64,000 nucleotides of DNA, taken from Candidatus Amarobacter glycogenicus (GTDB taxonomy: Bacteria > Chloroflexota > Dehalococcoidia > Tepidiformales > Tepidiformaceae). Position 1 is the stretch's first letter. Each line of letters begins with the position of its first letter. Below the pieces are notes generated by a model. The model ran no database searches and was not told the origin of the DNA. It saw only the letters and a program-made list of their open reading frames with translations. A program made the position numbers and the translations under genes. Location of the stretch: the NCBI GenBank assembly GCA_016719395.1, contig JADJZF010000015.1, positions 1-64,000 of the forward strand, in the 5' to 3' direction. This document shows positions 16,914 through 25,875 of the stretch, piece after piece.

Positions 16914-17761
16914 TGGAGGGCCTGGTGACCCGGGGAAGACTCCCAGAGCGGCGGGAGTTGGTGGTAGCCGCCTCCGGCCGTCCAGCCTCCGTCGACATAG
17001 AGGATGTGCCCTGTGACGAAGCGGCTCGCGTCGCTCGCAAGGTAGACGACGGCGCCCTCCAGGTCCTCTGGCTGGCCAAGCCGACCCATTGGCGTGCGCG
17101 AAATGCTGTGGTCGCGGGTGGCCGGGTTCGCCGCGAAGACTTTGTCCATAAGCTCTGTGCCATCGAAGTAGGACGGCGCGATGGCGTTTACGCGGATGCC
17201 TTCCCGGGCGTACTCCAGTGCGAGGACCCGCGTGAGAGCGTCCACCCCGCCCTTCGCCGCGTGGTAGCTCGCCGCCCGGTACTCGCTGCCGACGCGCCCC
17301 AGGATCGAACTCACGTTAATCATGACTCCACCGGTCCCCTGCGAGAGCATCTGCTGGCCCGCCAGCCTGCACCCGTTGATGGTGGCGAGCAGGTCGAGTT
17401 CCACGATCGAGCGCATCCGCTTGAAGCTGCCCAGGTCGTGCCGAAGTCCCGAGCGGTCGGTGTAGCCCGCGTTGTTGACGAGAATATCCAGCTTGCCGAA
17501 CTCCTCCACGGTGCGAGCGAAGACTCCTTCGATCTGGGCTTCGTCAGTGATGTCGGCGGAGAGGGCCAGTGCCTTTCCTGCGTAAGATCGAACCATGTCG
17601 GCCGTCTGGTCGATCAATTCCTGGCGTCGGGCGGTGACCACCACATTGGCGCCCGCACGAGCGAGACCCCGCGTGAAAGCCACCCCGAGTCCACTCGAAG
17701 CGCCGGTTACGAGGGCAACCTTGTCCTTCAGGCTGAAGAGTTCGACCAGGCTCGGGTCCAT
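16910..17761 (-). CDS. short-chain dehydrogenase/reductase
   Basis: A 283-residue classical SDR with NAD(P) fold. TGASSGLG at residues 19-26 is the cofactor loop, NNAG follows strand 4, and the Ser with YHAAK near 165 give the catalytic residues. A C-terminal segment (YVDGGWTAGGGY) is typical of 3-oxoacyl reductase-like members. Substrate unknown. It lies 54 bases after gmk and overlaps the next gene by four bases, so it is part of the same operon. Confidence 0.88.
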   Translation of the reverse strand: MDPSLVELFSLKDKVALVTGASSGLGVAFTRGLARAGANVVVTARRQELIDQTADMVRSYAGKALALSADITDEAQIEGVFARTVEEFGKLDILVNNAGYTDRSGLRHDLGSFKRMRSIVELDLLATINGCRLAGQQMLSQGTGGVMINVSSILGRVGSEYRAASYHAAKGGVDALTRVLALEYAREGIRVNAIAPSYFDGTELMDKVFAANPATRDHSISRTPMGRLGQPEDLEGAVVYLASDASRFVTGHILYVDGGWTAGGGYHQLPPLWESSPGHQALQ

Positions 17762-17815
17762 CCGAATCCCCAGAAGTGATTGGCGGGAATCCTACAGGGG
17801 AGGCTGAATAGCTGC

Positions 17816-18415
17816 CTAACCGATGAGCCGGGCGGCGGGTCGCGACGGGTTGCGCCGCTCGCGTTCGATGATCCCTTCGATCTCCCGCACTGCCTCTGCA
17901 AGTTCACCGTGACGGTTGTAGACGATGTAGTCGTTGTTCTCGATGTCGTCGAGTTCCGCTTCGAGTTCGGCGATCCGCCGCTCGATCGACACACTGTCTT
18001 CGCTTCCTCGGCCGATGAGGCGGGCGCGGAGTGCTTCGCGGTCTTCCGCCATCAGAAACACGAAGATGGCGCCCTCCAGCCGCTTCCGCCAGGTTTGGGC
18101 GCCCTGGACATCCGTCCGGATGATGACGTCCTCGCCGCGCGCGAGCGGCCCTTCGAGTTCGGCTCGTTCAAGGCCCTTGTAATCGCTGTAAACCTTCGCC
18201 CACTCGGCGAACGCGCCGGCGTTGATCTTGCGTTCGAATTCGATAGCGGAAAGGAAGTGGTAGTGGTTGCCGTCGCGTTCGTTCTCGCGCGGCCGCCGGC
18301 TCGTCGAACTCGTGGCCCGGTGTATCCCGGTGCGTTCCCGCAGCAGGTCGATCACCGAGTCCTTCCCAACGCCGGAGGGCCCATGAAGGACGATGACCAG
18401 GGGGCGGGTTTTCAC
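17816..18415 (-). CDS. gmk: guanylate kinase
   Basis: A 199-residue P-loop kinase that phosphorylates GMP/dGMP to the diphosphate. The P-loop reads GPSGVGKD at 12-19, with Asp after the Lys instead of the usual Ser/Thr. Other family features are TSRRPRENERDGNHYHFLS, with residues that bind GMP, and DVQGAQTWRK. The GTG start overlaps the aroA stop by four bases. An Asp at this position also occurs in related proteins as I recall, but if not functional it would argue for a guanylate-kinase-like protein rather than a true Gmk. Confidence 0.82.
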   Translation of the reverse strand: MKTRPLVIVLHGPSGVGKDSVIDLLRERTGIHRATSSTSRRPRENERDGNHYHFLSAIEFERKINAGAFAEWAKVYSDYKGLERAELEGPLARGEDVIIRTDVQGAQTWRKRLEGAIFVFLMAEDREALRARLIGRGSEDSVSIERRIAELEAELDDIENNDYIVYNRHGELAEAVREIEGIIERERRNPSRPAARLIG

Positions 18416-19709
18416 GCCTTGATCATCCCGCCCTCCGCGGCCCGCGCAAGATCCTGCCAGAAGTTGGGGTAGGAGACACCGACCGCGTCGTTCTCTATCC
18501 GCGTTTCACCTTCGGCCAACGCCCCCGCGATCGCGCCGAGCATGCCAATCCGATGGTCGCTGTGGCCGTCGACTCGCGCCCCGTGCAGGCGAGCTGGACC
18601 GTGGACAACGAATCCATCCGGACGGGGCGTGATCCGCGCGCCCATGCGGGTCAGCAGGTCGACGGTGGACTGCACGCGGTCGGACTCTTTGACCACGAGC
18701 TCCTGGGCGTCCTTGACCACGGTTTCGCCTTCAGCGAAGCAGGCGAGTACCGCCACCAGCGGAAGCTCGTCGATTGCGCGCGGAACGAGGCTCCCGGACA
18801 CAACCGTTCCTCGCAGTTGGGATGAGCGCACCACGAGGTCGGCTGCAGGTTCGCCGCCGCTCGTCCGCTCCTCCAGCCGTTCCACCGAAGCCCCATCTGC
18901 CGGAGGATGTCGAGCAGGCCGGTTCGTGTGGGATTGACGTTGACTCCCTCGAGCAGGAGTTCGGCGTCTGGGTGAGCCGCGGCGAGGACAAGCCACGGCG
19001 CCGCGCTCGAAATATCGCCCGGCACGCGCAACGAGAGCGGGCTCAGCCGGCTGGCCGGGCGGATGCGAGTGATGGCTCCATCCTCCGCGATCTCCGCGCC
19101 CATGGCGCTGAGCATGCGCTCCGTGTGGTCTCGGCTCTTGTCGGGCTCGATCACGGAACTGGGACCGTTGGCGTAAAGGCCCGCGAGCATGATGGCGGAC
19201 TTCACCTGGGCGCTGGCCATCGGGCTCTCGTAGTCGATGGCCCTGAGTGAACCACCCCGCACGACGACGGGCGCCAGCGTATCGCCCTTCCGGGCGCTGA
19301 TCTGTGCTCCCATTGACCGAAGCGGCCCGATCACGCGCGCCATAGGGCGAGAGCGGAGCGAGGCATCGCCCGTCAGGATTGAAAGGATCGGATGCCCCGC
19401 CAGCAGACCGAGCAGGAGCCGCATGCTGGTGCCGCTGTTGCCGCAATCGAGCGTGTCGTCGGCCTCAAAGAGCGAGTGCATGCCGTTCCCGCGGATGTGG
19501 GCCACCGGTGCACCGGTCGGCCAGTCGATTTCGACCCCGAGGGCGGAAAGGCACGCGGCGGTAGATCGGACATCTTCCGAATCGAGAATTCGCTCGACTG
19601 TCGCCGGCCCGTCGGCAATGGCGTTGAAGATGAGCGAACGGTGGGAAATAGACTTATCGGAGGGGATCTCGATGCGGGCGCGAATGCGGCCCGCCGAGTT
19701 GACGATCAC
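18412..19709 (-). CDS. aroA: 3-phosphoshikimate 1-carboxyvinyltransferase (one-base frameshift)
   Basis: EPSP synthase of the shikimate pathway, about 432 residues when reconstructed. The N-terminal part has IPSDKSISHRS and LDCGNSGTSMRL, phosphate- and shikimate-binding motifs; the C-terminal part has DELPLVAVLACFAEG, VVKESDR and GHSDHRIGM. The two parts are in different frames and join at CCCC (18891-18894, plus strand). One extra base makes the junction read QMGASVERLEE in a single frame. The GTG start at 19709 overlaps the tyrA stop by four bases. A real break in an essential gene seems unlikely, so a sequence error is preferred. Confidence 0.88.
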
Positions 19710-20746
19710 AGCCGATCGTCGATGCCGAGCTCGCGCTTCAGCTTGGCTTCATCGGGCTTCGGCGGATTCGCCGAGAGGCGGTCTGTCGCCTCCTTAAGCT
19801 TGTCGTAAAGACCCCCGACGAAGAGCCGGCCCATGGCATCCTGGGCAGAAGGCGGTGCCACACCCTCGGGGACCCTTCGTTCGGGTGGATTCGCGATGAA
19901 GGTATCGCGGTCGAACTGCGTGCTCCGGAAGAGGTCGTACACCGGTTCGTGACCGGTCTGGATAGCTTCCTTAATCGTGGTCAACTCGGTCTGCAGCCGG
20001 GTTATCCAGTGCAGCACCGCCTCGCGGTTGGTAATCATGATGTCCCGTGACATCGTCGGGTCGCCGCTTGCGAGCCGCGTGAGGTCGCGGAAGCCCGGCC
20101 CCGCGAGCAGCGAAGCGTCTTCCCAACCCTGGCTATCGCGAACCATGCGGAAGAGCGCGACCGACACCACGAGCGGCAGGTGGCTAACCGCCGCGGCGTA
20201 CTGGTCGTGTTCCGAAGGATCGATGTAGAGGGCGGTCGCGCCGAGCGATTCGATCAGCCCAAGGACGACGCCTACGGCACGCTCATCCGCTCGCGGCGAG
20301 GGCGTCATCGCCCAGGTCGCCCCCTTGAACAGGTCCGGCGTGGCGGCATCAGGGCCGCTCTTCTCCTTGCCTGCCATCGGGTGTCCACCGATGAAGTTCA
20401 CGTTCTCCGGCAGAAACTCCTGGGCCCACCGCATGATGTCGGCTTTGGTGCTGCAAACATCGGTAATGACGACGCCTGCAGCGAAGTACTTCGCCGCATC
20501 CTGCAGGATCTGGCGGGCAGCCATGACCGGGGTCGCGAGGATGACCAGGCCCGCGCCTTCGACCGCTTCCTCGAGCGAACCGACTTCCTTGTCGATAGCG
20601 CCCAGCTTCTTCGCGGTCTTCGCGGAGCTGCGGTCGCGGTCGGCGCCGATGATCTCGTACTGGCGTCCTTCGCGTTTCGCGAGGCCAAGGCCGATGGACG
20701 TGCCGATGAGCCCGGTGCCGATGATGGTGATGCGCGATTGAGCCAT
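19706..20746 (-). CDS. tyrA: prephenate dehydrogenase
   Basis: A 346-residue oxidoreductase converting prephenate to 4-hydroxyphenylpyruvate for tyrosine synthesis. N-terminal Rossmann motif GTGLIGTS begins at residue 10. ITDVCSTKADI, GGHPMAGKEKSG, and SHLPLVVSVAL are the family's substrate-site segments. The C-terminal tail is helical (DRLSANPPKPDEAKLKREL). No chorismate mutase or ACT domain is fused. It lies 64 bases after the site-2 protease gene and overlaps aroA, so the aromatic genes are coupled. Confidence 0.9.
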   Translation of the reverse strand: MAQSRITIIGTGLIGTSIGLGLAKREGRQYEIIGADRDRSSAKTAKKLGAIDKEVGSLEEAVEGAGLVILATPVMAARQILQDAAKYFAAGVVITDVCSTKADIMRWAQEFLPENVNFIGGHPMAGKEKSGPDAATPDLFKGATWAMTPSPRADERAVGVVLGLIESLGATALYIDPSEHDQYAAAVSHLPLVVSVALFRMVRDSQGWEDASLLAGPGFRDLTRLASGDPTMSRDIMITNREAVLHWITRLQTELTTIKEAIQTGHEPVYDLFRSTQFDRDTFIANPPERRVPEGVAPPSAQDAMGRLFVGGLYDKLKEATDRLSANPPKPDEAKLKRELGIDDRL

Positions 20747-20810
20747 GGAGTCCCCTGGGGCGAAGGCCCGGAACGTCGATTACCTTCATTTAGGCTAGCA
20801 CACGTCACGT

Positions 20811-21506
20811 TCAGACGATGAAGTCGAAGATGTCGTCGTAAACGAAACCGATGATCCAGCGAAGCGGGCTGAGCGCTGGGTTCACCATGCCAATGACGAG
20901 TAACGTCATGAGGATGCCAGGCCCATAAGGAGCGAGCTTCTCGAGGTTCTGCGCCAGTTCGCGGGGCAGCAATCCGGTCGCCACCTTGAACCCATCGAGG
21001 GGCGGCAGAGGGATGAGATTGAAGATCCCCAGCAGGATATTCAGGCTGATGACGAAGAACAGGAAGAGAAACACGTACTCTTCACCGCTGCCGAAGCGGA
21101 TCACTGCCTCGATGTTGGTGCCAAAGCGCGATTCGACAAGGCCAGTCCGGATAGGAATCGCCGCCAGGGCGGCGAAGAAGAAGTTCGATGCTGGTCCGGC
21201 AAAGGCAACGATCGCGTTGCCACGGCGCGGACCGTTCTTGAGCCGCCATGGGTTGACCGGCGTGGGCTTCGCCCACCCAAAGCCGAACAACAGGAGAAGC
21301 ACGGACCCCACCGGGTCCAGGTGTGCCAGTGGATTCAGGGTGAGTCTGCCCTGGCGGGCTGCGGTGTCGTCGCCGAGCTCGTTCGCCGTCCAGGCATGGC
21401 TAAATTCGTGGAACGCCAGGCCGGTCAGGATTGCGGTCATGAATGCTGCGAGATAAACGAGGAATACGACGGGGTGCTCTGCCAGGCTGTCGAGGTACCA
21501 GACCAT
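20811..21506 (-). CDS. site-2 protease family (M50) membrane metalloprotease
   Basis: A 231-residue integral membrane protease. The zinc motif HEFSH is at residues 33-37, and NLIPLPPLDG near 165 provides the third ligand (Asp). Five or six hydrophobic segments are apparent. Members cleave membrane-embedded substrates such as anti-sigma factors, but the short form lacks PDZ domains and its substrate is unknown. First gene of the tyrA-aroA-gmk operon; the linkage of this M50 subtype to aromatic or tRNA genes carries no obvious functional meaning. Confidence 0.9.
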   Translation of the reverse strand: MVWYLDSLAEHPVVFLVYLAAFMTAILTGLAFHEFSHAWTANELGDDTAARQGRLTLNPLAHLDPVGSVLLLLFGFGWAKPTPVNPWRLKNGPRRGNAIVAFAGPASNFFFAALAAIPIRTGLVESRFGTNIEAVIRFGSGEEYVFLFLFFVISLNILLGIFNLIPLPPLDGFKVATGLLPRELAQNLEKLAPYGPGILMTLLVIGMVNPALSPLRWIIGFVYDDIFDFIV

Positions 21507-21752
21507 AGAGCGAAAATGTTAGCACAGGTGCGCGATTTGCCGGCGAAAGCCCGCCGAGAGCGGTTAATCACGATTGACGCAAACCACCACCCGGGTTACG
21601 GTCGCCTGCAGCGCGGAGGGTTCGCCCCACGTGCTGGCTGCTTGGTGGCAGCCTTCGGTACTGCGGGGGTACCGGCATCTTCGATGCGGCCAAGGGCGCG
21701 AGCGGGCGTCAGACCAGGGTAGGGAAGCCTGCCCAAAGCGCGAGGTAGCCGA
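21507..21752. other. 246-base divergent intergenic region, nothing assignable
   Basis: This region separates the minus-strand protease from the plus-strand propeller gene. It can fold locally, for example CAAAGCGCG-type stems and a GGTAGCCGAGTGG stretch near 21740, but I see no complete tRNA, riboswitch or terminator. It probably holds two divergent promoters that I cannot locate reliably. Confidence 0.4.
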
Positions 21753-22886
21753 GTGGTTTTCCCCGGTGTTGGCCGGCTTTCGCTCCATGTGCCTCATGCA
21801 TTCGTGCCTTTCGGCCTTGCCGTCTGTGCCATCTTGCTCACGCTCTTCGGCTGGGTGCTGCTTGCCCCCGCCAACGTCGGCACCGACGTCGTTATCGATG
21901 GGCCTGACATTACTTCGATTCGCTCCATTGCTTACACCATCCCCGGCGAACAGTTCGACGAGATCGTCGTTCGCCCCGCGTCCGGCGCGACTTCGCCCCG
22001 GGTGATCGCTTCCTTCCCCAGCGGCGGCCCCACCGGTTTCCATGCGCGCGGCTCAGCATCCCCCCTTGGGGACCGCATCGCGGTCTTGTGGCTTCCGCCG
22101 TTCGTGACGACGTCGAACCTTTCCATACTCGATGTGGCCTCCGGCCAGGTGCGCGATGTCGAACGATCATTTGACTCGCTGTCGGCACTGGCGTGGTCGC
22201 CTGATGGCTCCCGCATCACCGCGACGGCAACCACCGAGCTTGACGGAGTGAAGCGCACCGAGGTCATCGAAGTCGACATCGTGTCGATGCAGGCGCGGCC
22301 AGTCGCCGAATTCGAGAGCGCGATCGAGGTCGGGCCGGTTGGCTACAGCTTCGATGGTTCGAGGCTGTTTATCGTCGTTGTCGACGCGCGGGGCACCAAC
22401 CTGCTTGTCGAACGCGGCGGGAAGACGCAGCCAGTCGCCGAACTGAGCCCGGGCAGGACTCGAGACTGGGCGCTCAGCCCCGACGGCTCGCGCCTCGCGT
22501 ACGTTGATGTCCTGAGCGGTGGGTCGCGCACATATGTGGGCCGCTCGCTGATGATTGCCACGGGCGCGATAACAACCTTGCCCGCGGGCAAGAACCAGCT
22601 CGGCGCCAGCTGGATGCCCGGGTCACCCATTCCAGCCTTCGGCGGGCCCGGCGGCGAATGGCAACTGACAGACACCGCCTCTGCCTACCTCGTCCCGGAG
22701 GACTGGTCGCCCGACGGTGCCTTCCTCGTCGCCACCGTGCACTCCGCCGGTAACGAGAAGTCGACCCGGCCCACAACCGCGCTTGAACTGATCTCGCGCC
22801 AAACCAGCACAACCCAGTCCAGCCGCTTACGCATCTCCGAGGCCGTCGGGGCTGCGTTCCTTGGCTGGGTACACGACCTGACCTGA
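21753..22886 (+). CDS. membrane-anchored beta-propeller (PD40/TolB-like) protein
   Basis: A 377-residue protein. Residues about 15-40 form a signal anchor, with the rest outside the membrane. Several PD40-type motifs (AWSPDGSRI, SFDGSRLF, ALSPDGSRLA, DWSPDGAFL) mark a beta-propeller. No catalytic residue is obvious, so it may be a binding or scaffold module. GTG start at 21753 has a GAGG eight bases upstream. It begins a run of three exported proteins and is similar in size and layout to the next gene, suggesting duplication. Confidence 0.75.
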   Translation: MVFPGVGRLSLHVPHAFVPFGLAVCAILLTLFGWVLLAPANVGTDVVIDGPDITSIRSIAYTIPGEQFDEIVVRPASGATSPRVIASFPSGGPTGFHARGSASPLGDRIAVLWLPPFVTTSNLSILDVASGQVRDVERSFDSLSALAWSPDGSRITATATTELDGVKRTEVIEVDIVSMQARPVAEFESAIEVGPVGYSFDGSRLFIVVVDARGTNLLVERGGKTQPVAELSPGRTRDWALSPDGSRLAYVDVLSGGSRTYVGRSLMIATGAITTLPAGKNQLGASWMPGSPIPAFGGPGGEWQLTDTASAYLVPEDWSPDGAFLVATVHSAGNEKSTRPTTALELISRQTSTTQSSRLRISEAVGAAFLGWVHDLT

Positions 22887-22912
22887 CCCGTAACCAACCC
22901 CAAGGAGCCATC

Positions 22913-24020
22913 ATGGCCGTCTCCAGCCGACACATGACTCGCCACCACGACTATTCGCGGCTCTTCATTGCCCTCGGCGTGATCGCCGGAGTGATGGCGC
23001 TCGCCCCGATTGTCGCCGCTATCGCAGGATTGAGTGGTACGGGTGTCGGGCCGCGCACGGCCTTCGCCAGCGCGCCTTCAGGCGAGTACGTAGTCTTCGG
23101 CCGGAACGAAGGCGCCGTTGATGTCATTTCGGTCGCTCGGCCGGAAGACCCCGGTGCCCTGACCGAAATCACGCGCGTTCCCCACATCGATGGCTTCACC
23201 TCGACGGGTGCGGTCTCCCCGATGGAAGGCGCCTGGCGCTGATTTCTGTCGACGGTGGGACAGCCTCCCATCCGGTGGCCTCGTTGAACGTCATCGACAT
23301 GGAGACCGGCCGGATCACCCGTGCGGCCGCCAACGTGACTCCGGGCCAGGTCCCGCTGTGGTCGCCGGATGGCGGCGATCTCGTGTTCACGCGGATGCCT
23401 TCCGGCAACGAGGTCCAAGGCCCGATCCACTTGCTCCGTGTCTCACGCAACGGCGACGATGCGCGCACCCTGGACGAGTTCGCAAACGTTCTAGGGGTGT
23501 ATCCCTCGGGCTACGACTTTGAGGACCGGCTCGTGACCGTCGTGCTCGATGGCTCGGGCAGCGCTGCCGACCGCGAAGGAGTGGGCAGGATCGCACTCTC
23601 CTCCAGCCTCACCCGCGACTGGAAGGTGAGCCCCGACGGCCGCCAGATCGCCTTTGTGGAGGTCCAAACAACAAGTGGAGTCGCCTACCTCGCCCGGACA
23701 GCCCGTCTCGATGGCCGAAACGTCGAAGCACTCTCCGCCGCGGTTTCGGCGTTGGGGACGGCGTGGACCCGGCGACGAACAGCGCCAGTTTCGGTGTCGA
23801 ACCGGCGGGCGCGGACCCGACGGGCCGGATCCAGTCACTGACGGCGCCTGGGTTCGATATTCCCCTTGGGTATTCGGCCAGCGGCGAAGCACTCATCGTC
23901 AACCACTGGAGTGGTGCGTCATTCGCTGAGCCGGGCCGGCCGCAACTCCAGGTCCTTGCTGGCGGCGGCCGCGAGACCTACGAAGATCAGACGAGGTTTT
24001 ACGGTTGGGCCTCAAGATAG
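22913..24020 (+). CDS. second membrane-anchored beta-propeller protein (two frameshifts)
   Basis: Three successive frames together encode one protein of about 369 residues, similar to the preceding propeller. The N-terminal segment (residues ~18-42) is a signal anchor. One base is missing at CCCC 23217-23220 and another at GGGG 23754-23757; adding them gives GAVSPDGRRLALI and LGDGVDPATNSAS, both in line with a PD40 propeller (LWSPDGGDLVF, KVSPDGRQIAF). A clear ribosome binding site (AAGGAG) precedes the ATG. The stop overlaps the TTG start of the transglycosylase-like gene. Function is unknown. Confidence 0.72.
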
Positions 24021-25843
24021 AGCGAATCATCCTCGCGCTCGCGATAAGCGCATTCGCGCTGGCGGCGGCACTCGCTGGCCCTGGGTCCGCGCGCGCCGAT
24101 CACTATGCCTGCCACCCGCCCGCAGCCGGATGGGGCTTCGACACCTACGAGTACGAGGACTATGTCGGCAAGTACAACACGGCGATCGACCTGGCCGTGC
24201 GGGGTTGGGCGGTGCCAGGGGCTTACGCCGTCGGCGATGAAACCGTGAACGTCAGCTACCAGGGAGTCGAAACGGGCTCCAGGGCCGCGAGGACGGTCGC
24301 CTCGCCGGCCAATGGCATCCCTCCCACCGTCTACAAGGCGATCGCACACATCGAAGCCGATTGGTCGAACGCTGCCAGCCAGGTTCCCTACGGCGGAGTC
24401 GGTCCGACATTGCTCTCGATGGACTGCGGATATGGGATTGGCCAGATCACAAGCGGGATGGGCCACCTCGGCGGTGGAGCTCTCGAACCCGGCGTGGCAG
24501 CGGCCCGCCAGGCCGTGATCGGCACGCACCCGCTCTTCAACATCGCCGAAGGCGTGCGGATCCTCGCGGACAAGTGGAACAGCGCACCGAATTACCGGCC
24601 GATCGCCGGCGTAGGCGACCCCGCCGCGATCGAAGATTGGTACTACGCGATCTGGAGCTACAACGGGTTCGCCTTCGTGAACCACCCACTGAACCCCACG
24701 AAAGACCCGTTGCGTGGAAGCGTCTGGAATTGCGGAGACCCGCACGCTCCCGGGTATGGCGTGTTCAACCGCGGTGACTACACCTACGTGGAGGACGTCT
24801 ACGGTTGCGTGCGCTTCCCGCCGATGCCGAAGGGCGTGCCCTACCCGCCACCGCTGGCAGGGAATGGTACGGCGCCGCCGCTCCCCCCGAACCCGGGCGG
24901 CGCGAAGTTCGCCGCTGGCGACGAGGTCGTTGTCTTCGGCACCGGGTCGGGTCTCAACATCCGCCCCGTTCCGGCCGGCGACCCTCCGCTCACCGTTGTG
25001 CCCGACGGCACCCACCTGACGATCCTGGGCGGTCCACAGACGGCGAACGGGCTTACCTGGTGGAACGTCCAGCTCGGTGCGATCTCCGGGTGGGCCGCGG
25101 AACAGTACTTGTCGACGCCCCAGGCCGAGCCAGCGCCGGACGCGCCCGTGAACCCTGCTGGTCGAATGTGGCCGCCCCAGGCCTTCTCAATGCCGAACCT
25201 CGCCTCGCCTGAGGTGGCTTCTGCCTTCACGGTCGCGGCATTCAGCACCTGCGAAGATGCCGGTTTTGCCGGCGGATGCCCGCTGATGGACTTCCCTACC
25301 ACGCCGCACTACGACTCATCGTTGCCGCCGAATCCGTCCGATGCAGCCTATTTCCTCGGGGCGCCGGTCCTCCAAATCGTCGGAGAAACGAACGTGAAGC
25401 TGAGCGCCGGCGCCACTTCTGCTTCGTCTTCGCCGTTGACCATAAAGAACCTCGGCAGCGCCCTGGCGCCCTTCCGGATTCGCACGTCGGCCGGCTGGCT
25501 CGTCGTGAAACACCCGGTCGAATCGCGACGCCTGGACGGTGGCATCGCAATAGGTGCGAACTATCAGGTCGTCGACCAGAAGTCGCCGCGAATCGCCACA
25601 GCCGGCCGTGATAGCTCGCTCATCATTACGGTCGACCCAACCTATCTGACGGCCGGGACCCACACCGGGACGGTCACGATAGACTCGCTCCTCGGCCCCG
25701 CAACGAAGACGGTCTTCACCGTGACCGTCGTTTCCACCGGCGGCAGCGGCGGGACCGGGGCCGGCTCCGGTTCGCCTTCTCCCGTCCCCCAGCCCACTCC
25801 GTACTACCGTGCGATAGTGCCCAACCTCACCGCGGACCAGTAG
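24005..25843 (+). CDS. secreted lytic transglycosylase-like protein with SH3 and BACON-like domains
   Basis: A 612-residue exported protein. Residues 1-31 form a signal peptide ending in ARA. A lysozyme-like domain follows (about 60-250): AIAHIEADWSNA, with a probable catalytic Glu, and GYGIGQIT are the family's typical motifs. An SH3-type segment at about 300-375 (GSGLNIRPVPAGD, GWAAEQYL) may bind peptidoglycan. The C-terminal 430-580 region is beta-rich (ITVDPTYLTAGTHTGTVTI), like BACON/Ig repeats, followed by a Pro/Ser/Gly-rich tail. Start is TTG at 24005, overlapping the upstream gene, so the three exported proteins are likely one operon. Confidence 0.75.
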   Translation: MGLKIERIILALAISAFALAAALAGPGSARADHYACHPPAAGWGFDTYEYEDYVGKYNTAIDLAVRGWAVPGAYAVGDETVNVSYQGVETGSRAARTVASPANGIPPTVYKAIAHIEADWSNAASQVPYGGVGPTLLSMDCGYGIGQITSGMGHLGGGALEPGVAAARQAVIGTHPLFNIAEGVRILADKWNSAPNYRPIAGVGDPAAIEDWYYAIWSYNGFAFVNHPLNPTKDPLRGSVWNCGDPHAPGYGVFNRGDYTYVEDVYGCVRFPPMPKGVPYPPPLAGNGTAPPLPPNPGGAKFAAGDEVVVFGTGSGLNIRPVPAGDPPLTVVPDGTHLTILGGPQTANGLTWWNVQLGAISGWAAEQYLSTPQAEPAPDAPVNPAGRMWPPQAFSMPNLASPEVASAFTVAAFSTCEDAGFAGGCPLMDFPTTPHYDSSLPPNPSDAAYFLGAPVLQIVGETNVKLSAGATSASSSPLTIKNLGSALAPFRIRTSAGWLVVKHPVESRRLDGGIAIGANYQVVDQKSPRIATAGRDSSLIITVDPTYLTAGTHTGTVTIDSLLGPATKTVFTVTVVSTGGSGGTGAGSGSPSPVPQPTPYYRAIVPNLTADQ

Positions 25844-25866
25844 GAGCGCAACCCCTACCGGTCCGC
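25832..25866. terminator. hairpin at convergent gene ends (possible terminator)
   Basis: GCGGACC-A-GTAGG pairs with CCTAC-C-GGTCCGC, twelve base pairs with one mismatch. The stop codon of the transglycosylase-like gene lies inside the stem. It stands between two convergent genes (this and the EF-G gene). No U-run follows, so termination efficiency is uncertain. Confidence 0.45.
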
Positions 25867-25875
25867 AGCAGCGTA

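Noticed and set aside
21519..21527. Half of a CIRCE element (TTAGCACAG) upstream of the protease gene
   Set aside because: Eight bases match one arm but no GAGTGCTAA partner follows at nine bases.
21590..21752. Possible SRP RNA, tRNA-like or cobalamin/TPP riboswitch in the gap before the propeller gene
   Set aside because: Short look-alikes (GGTAGCCGAGTGG, GTAGGGAAG) occur, but none of the full consensus cores (GGAAGCAGC, CTGAGA, CCCGC.ACTG) is present.
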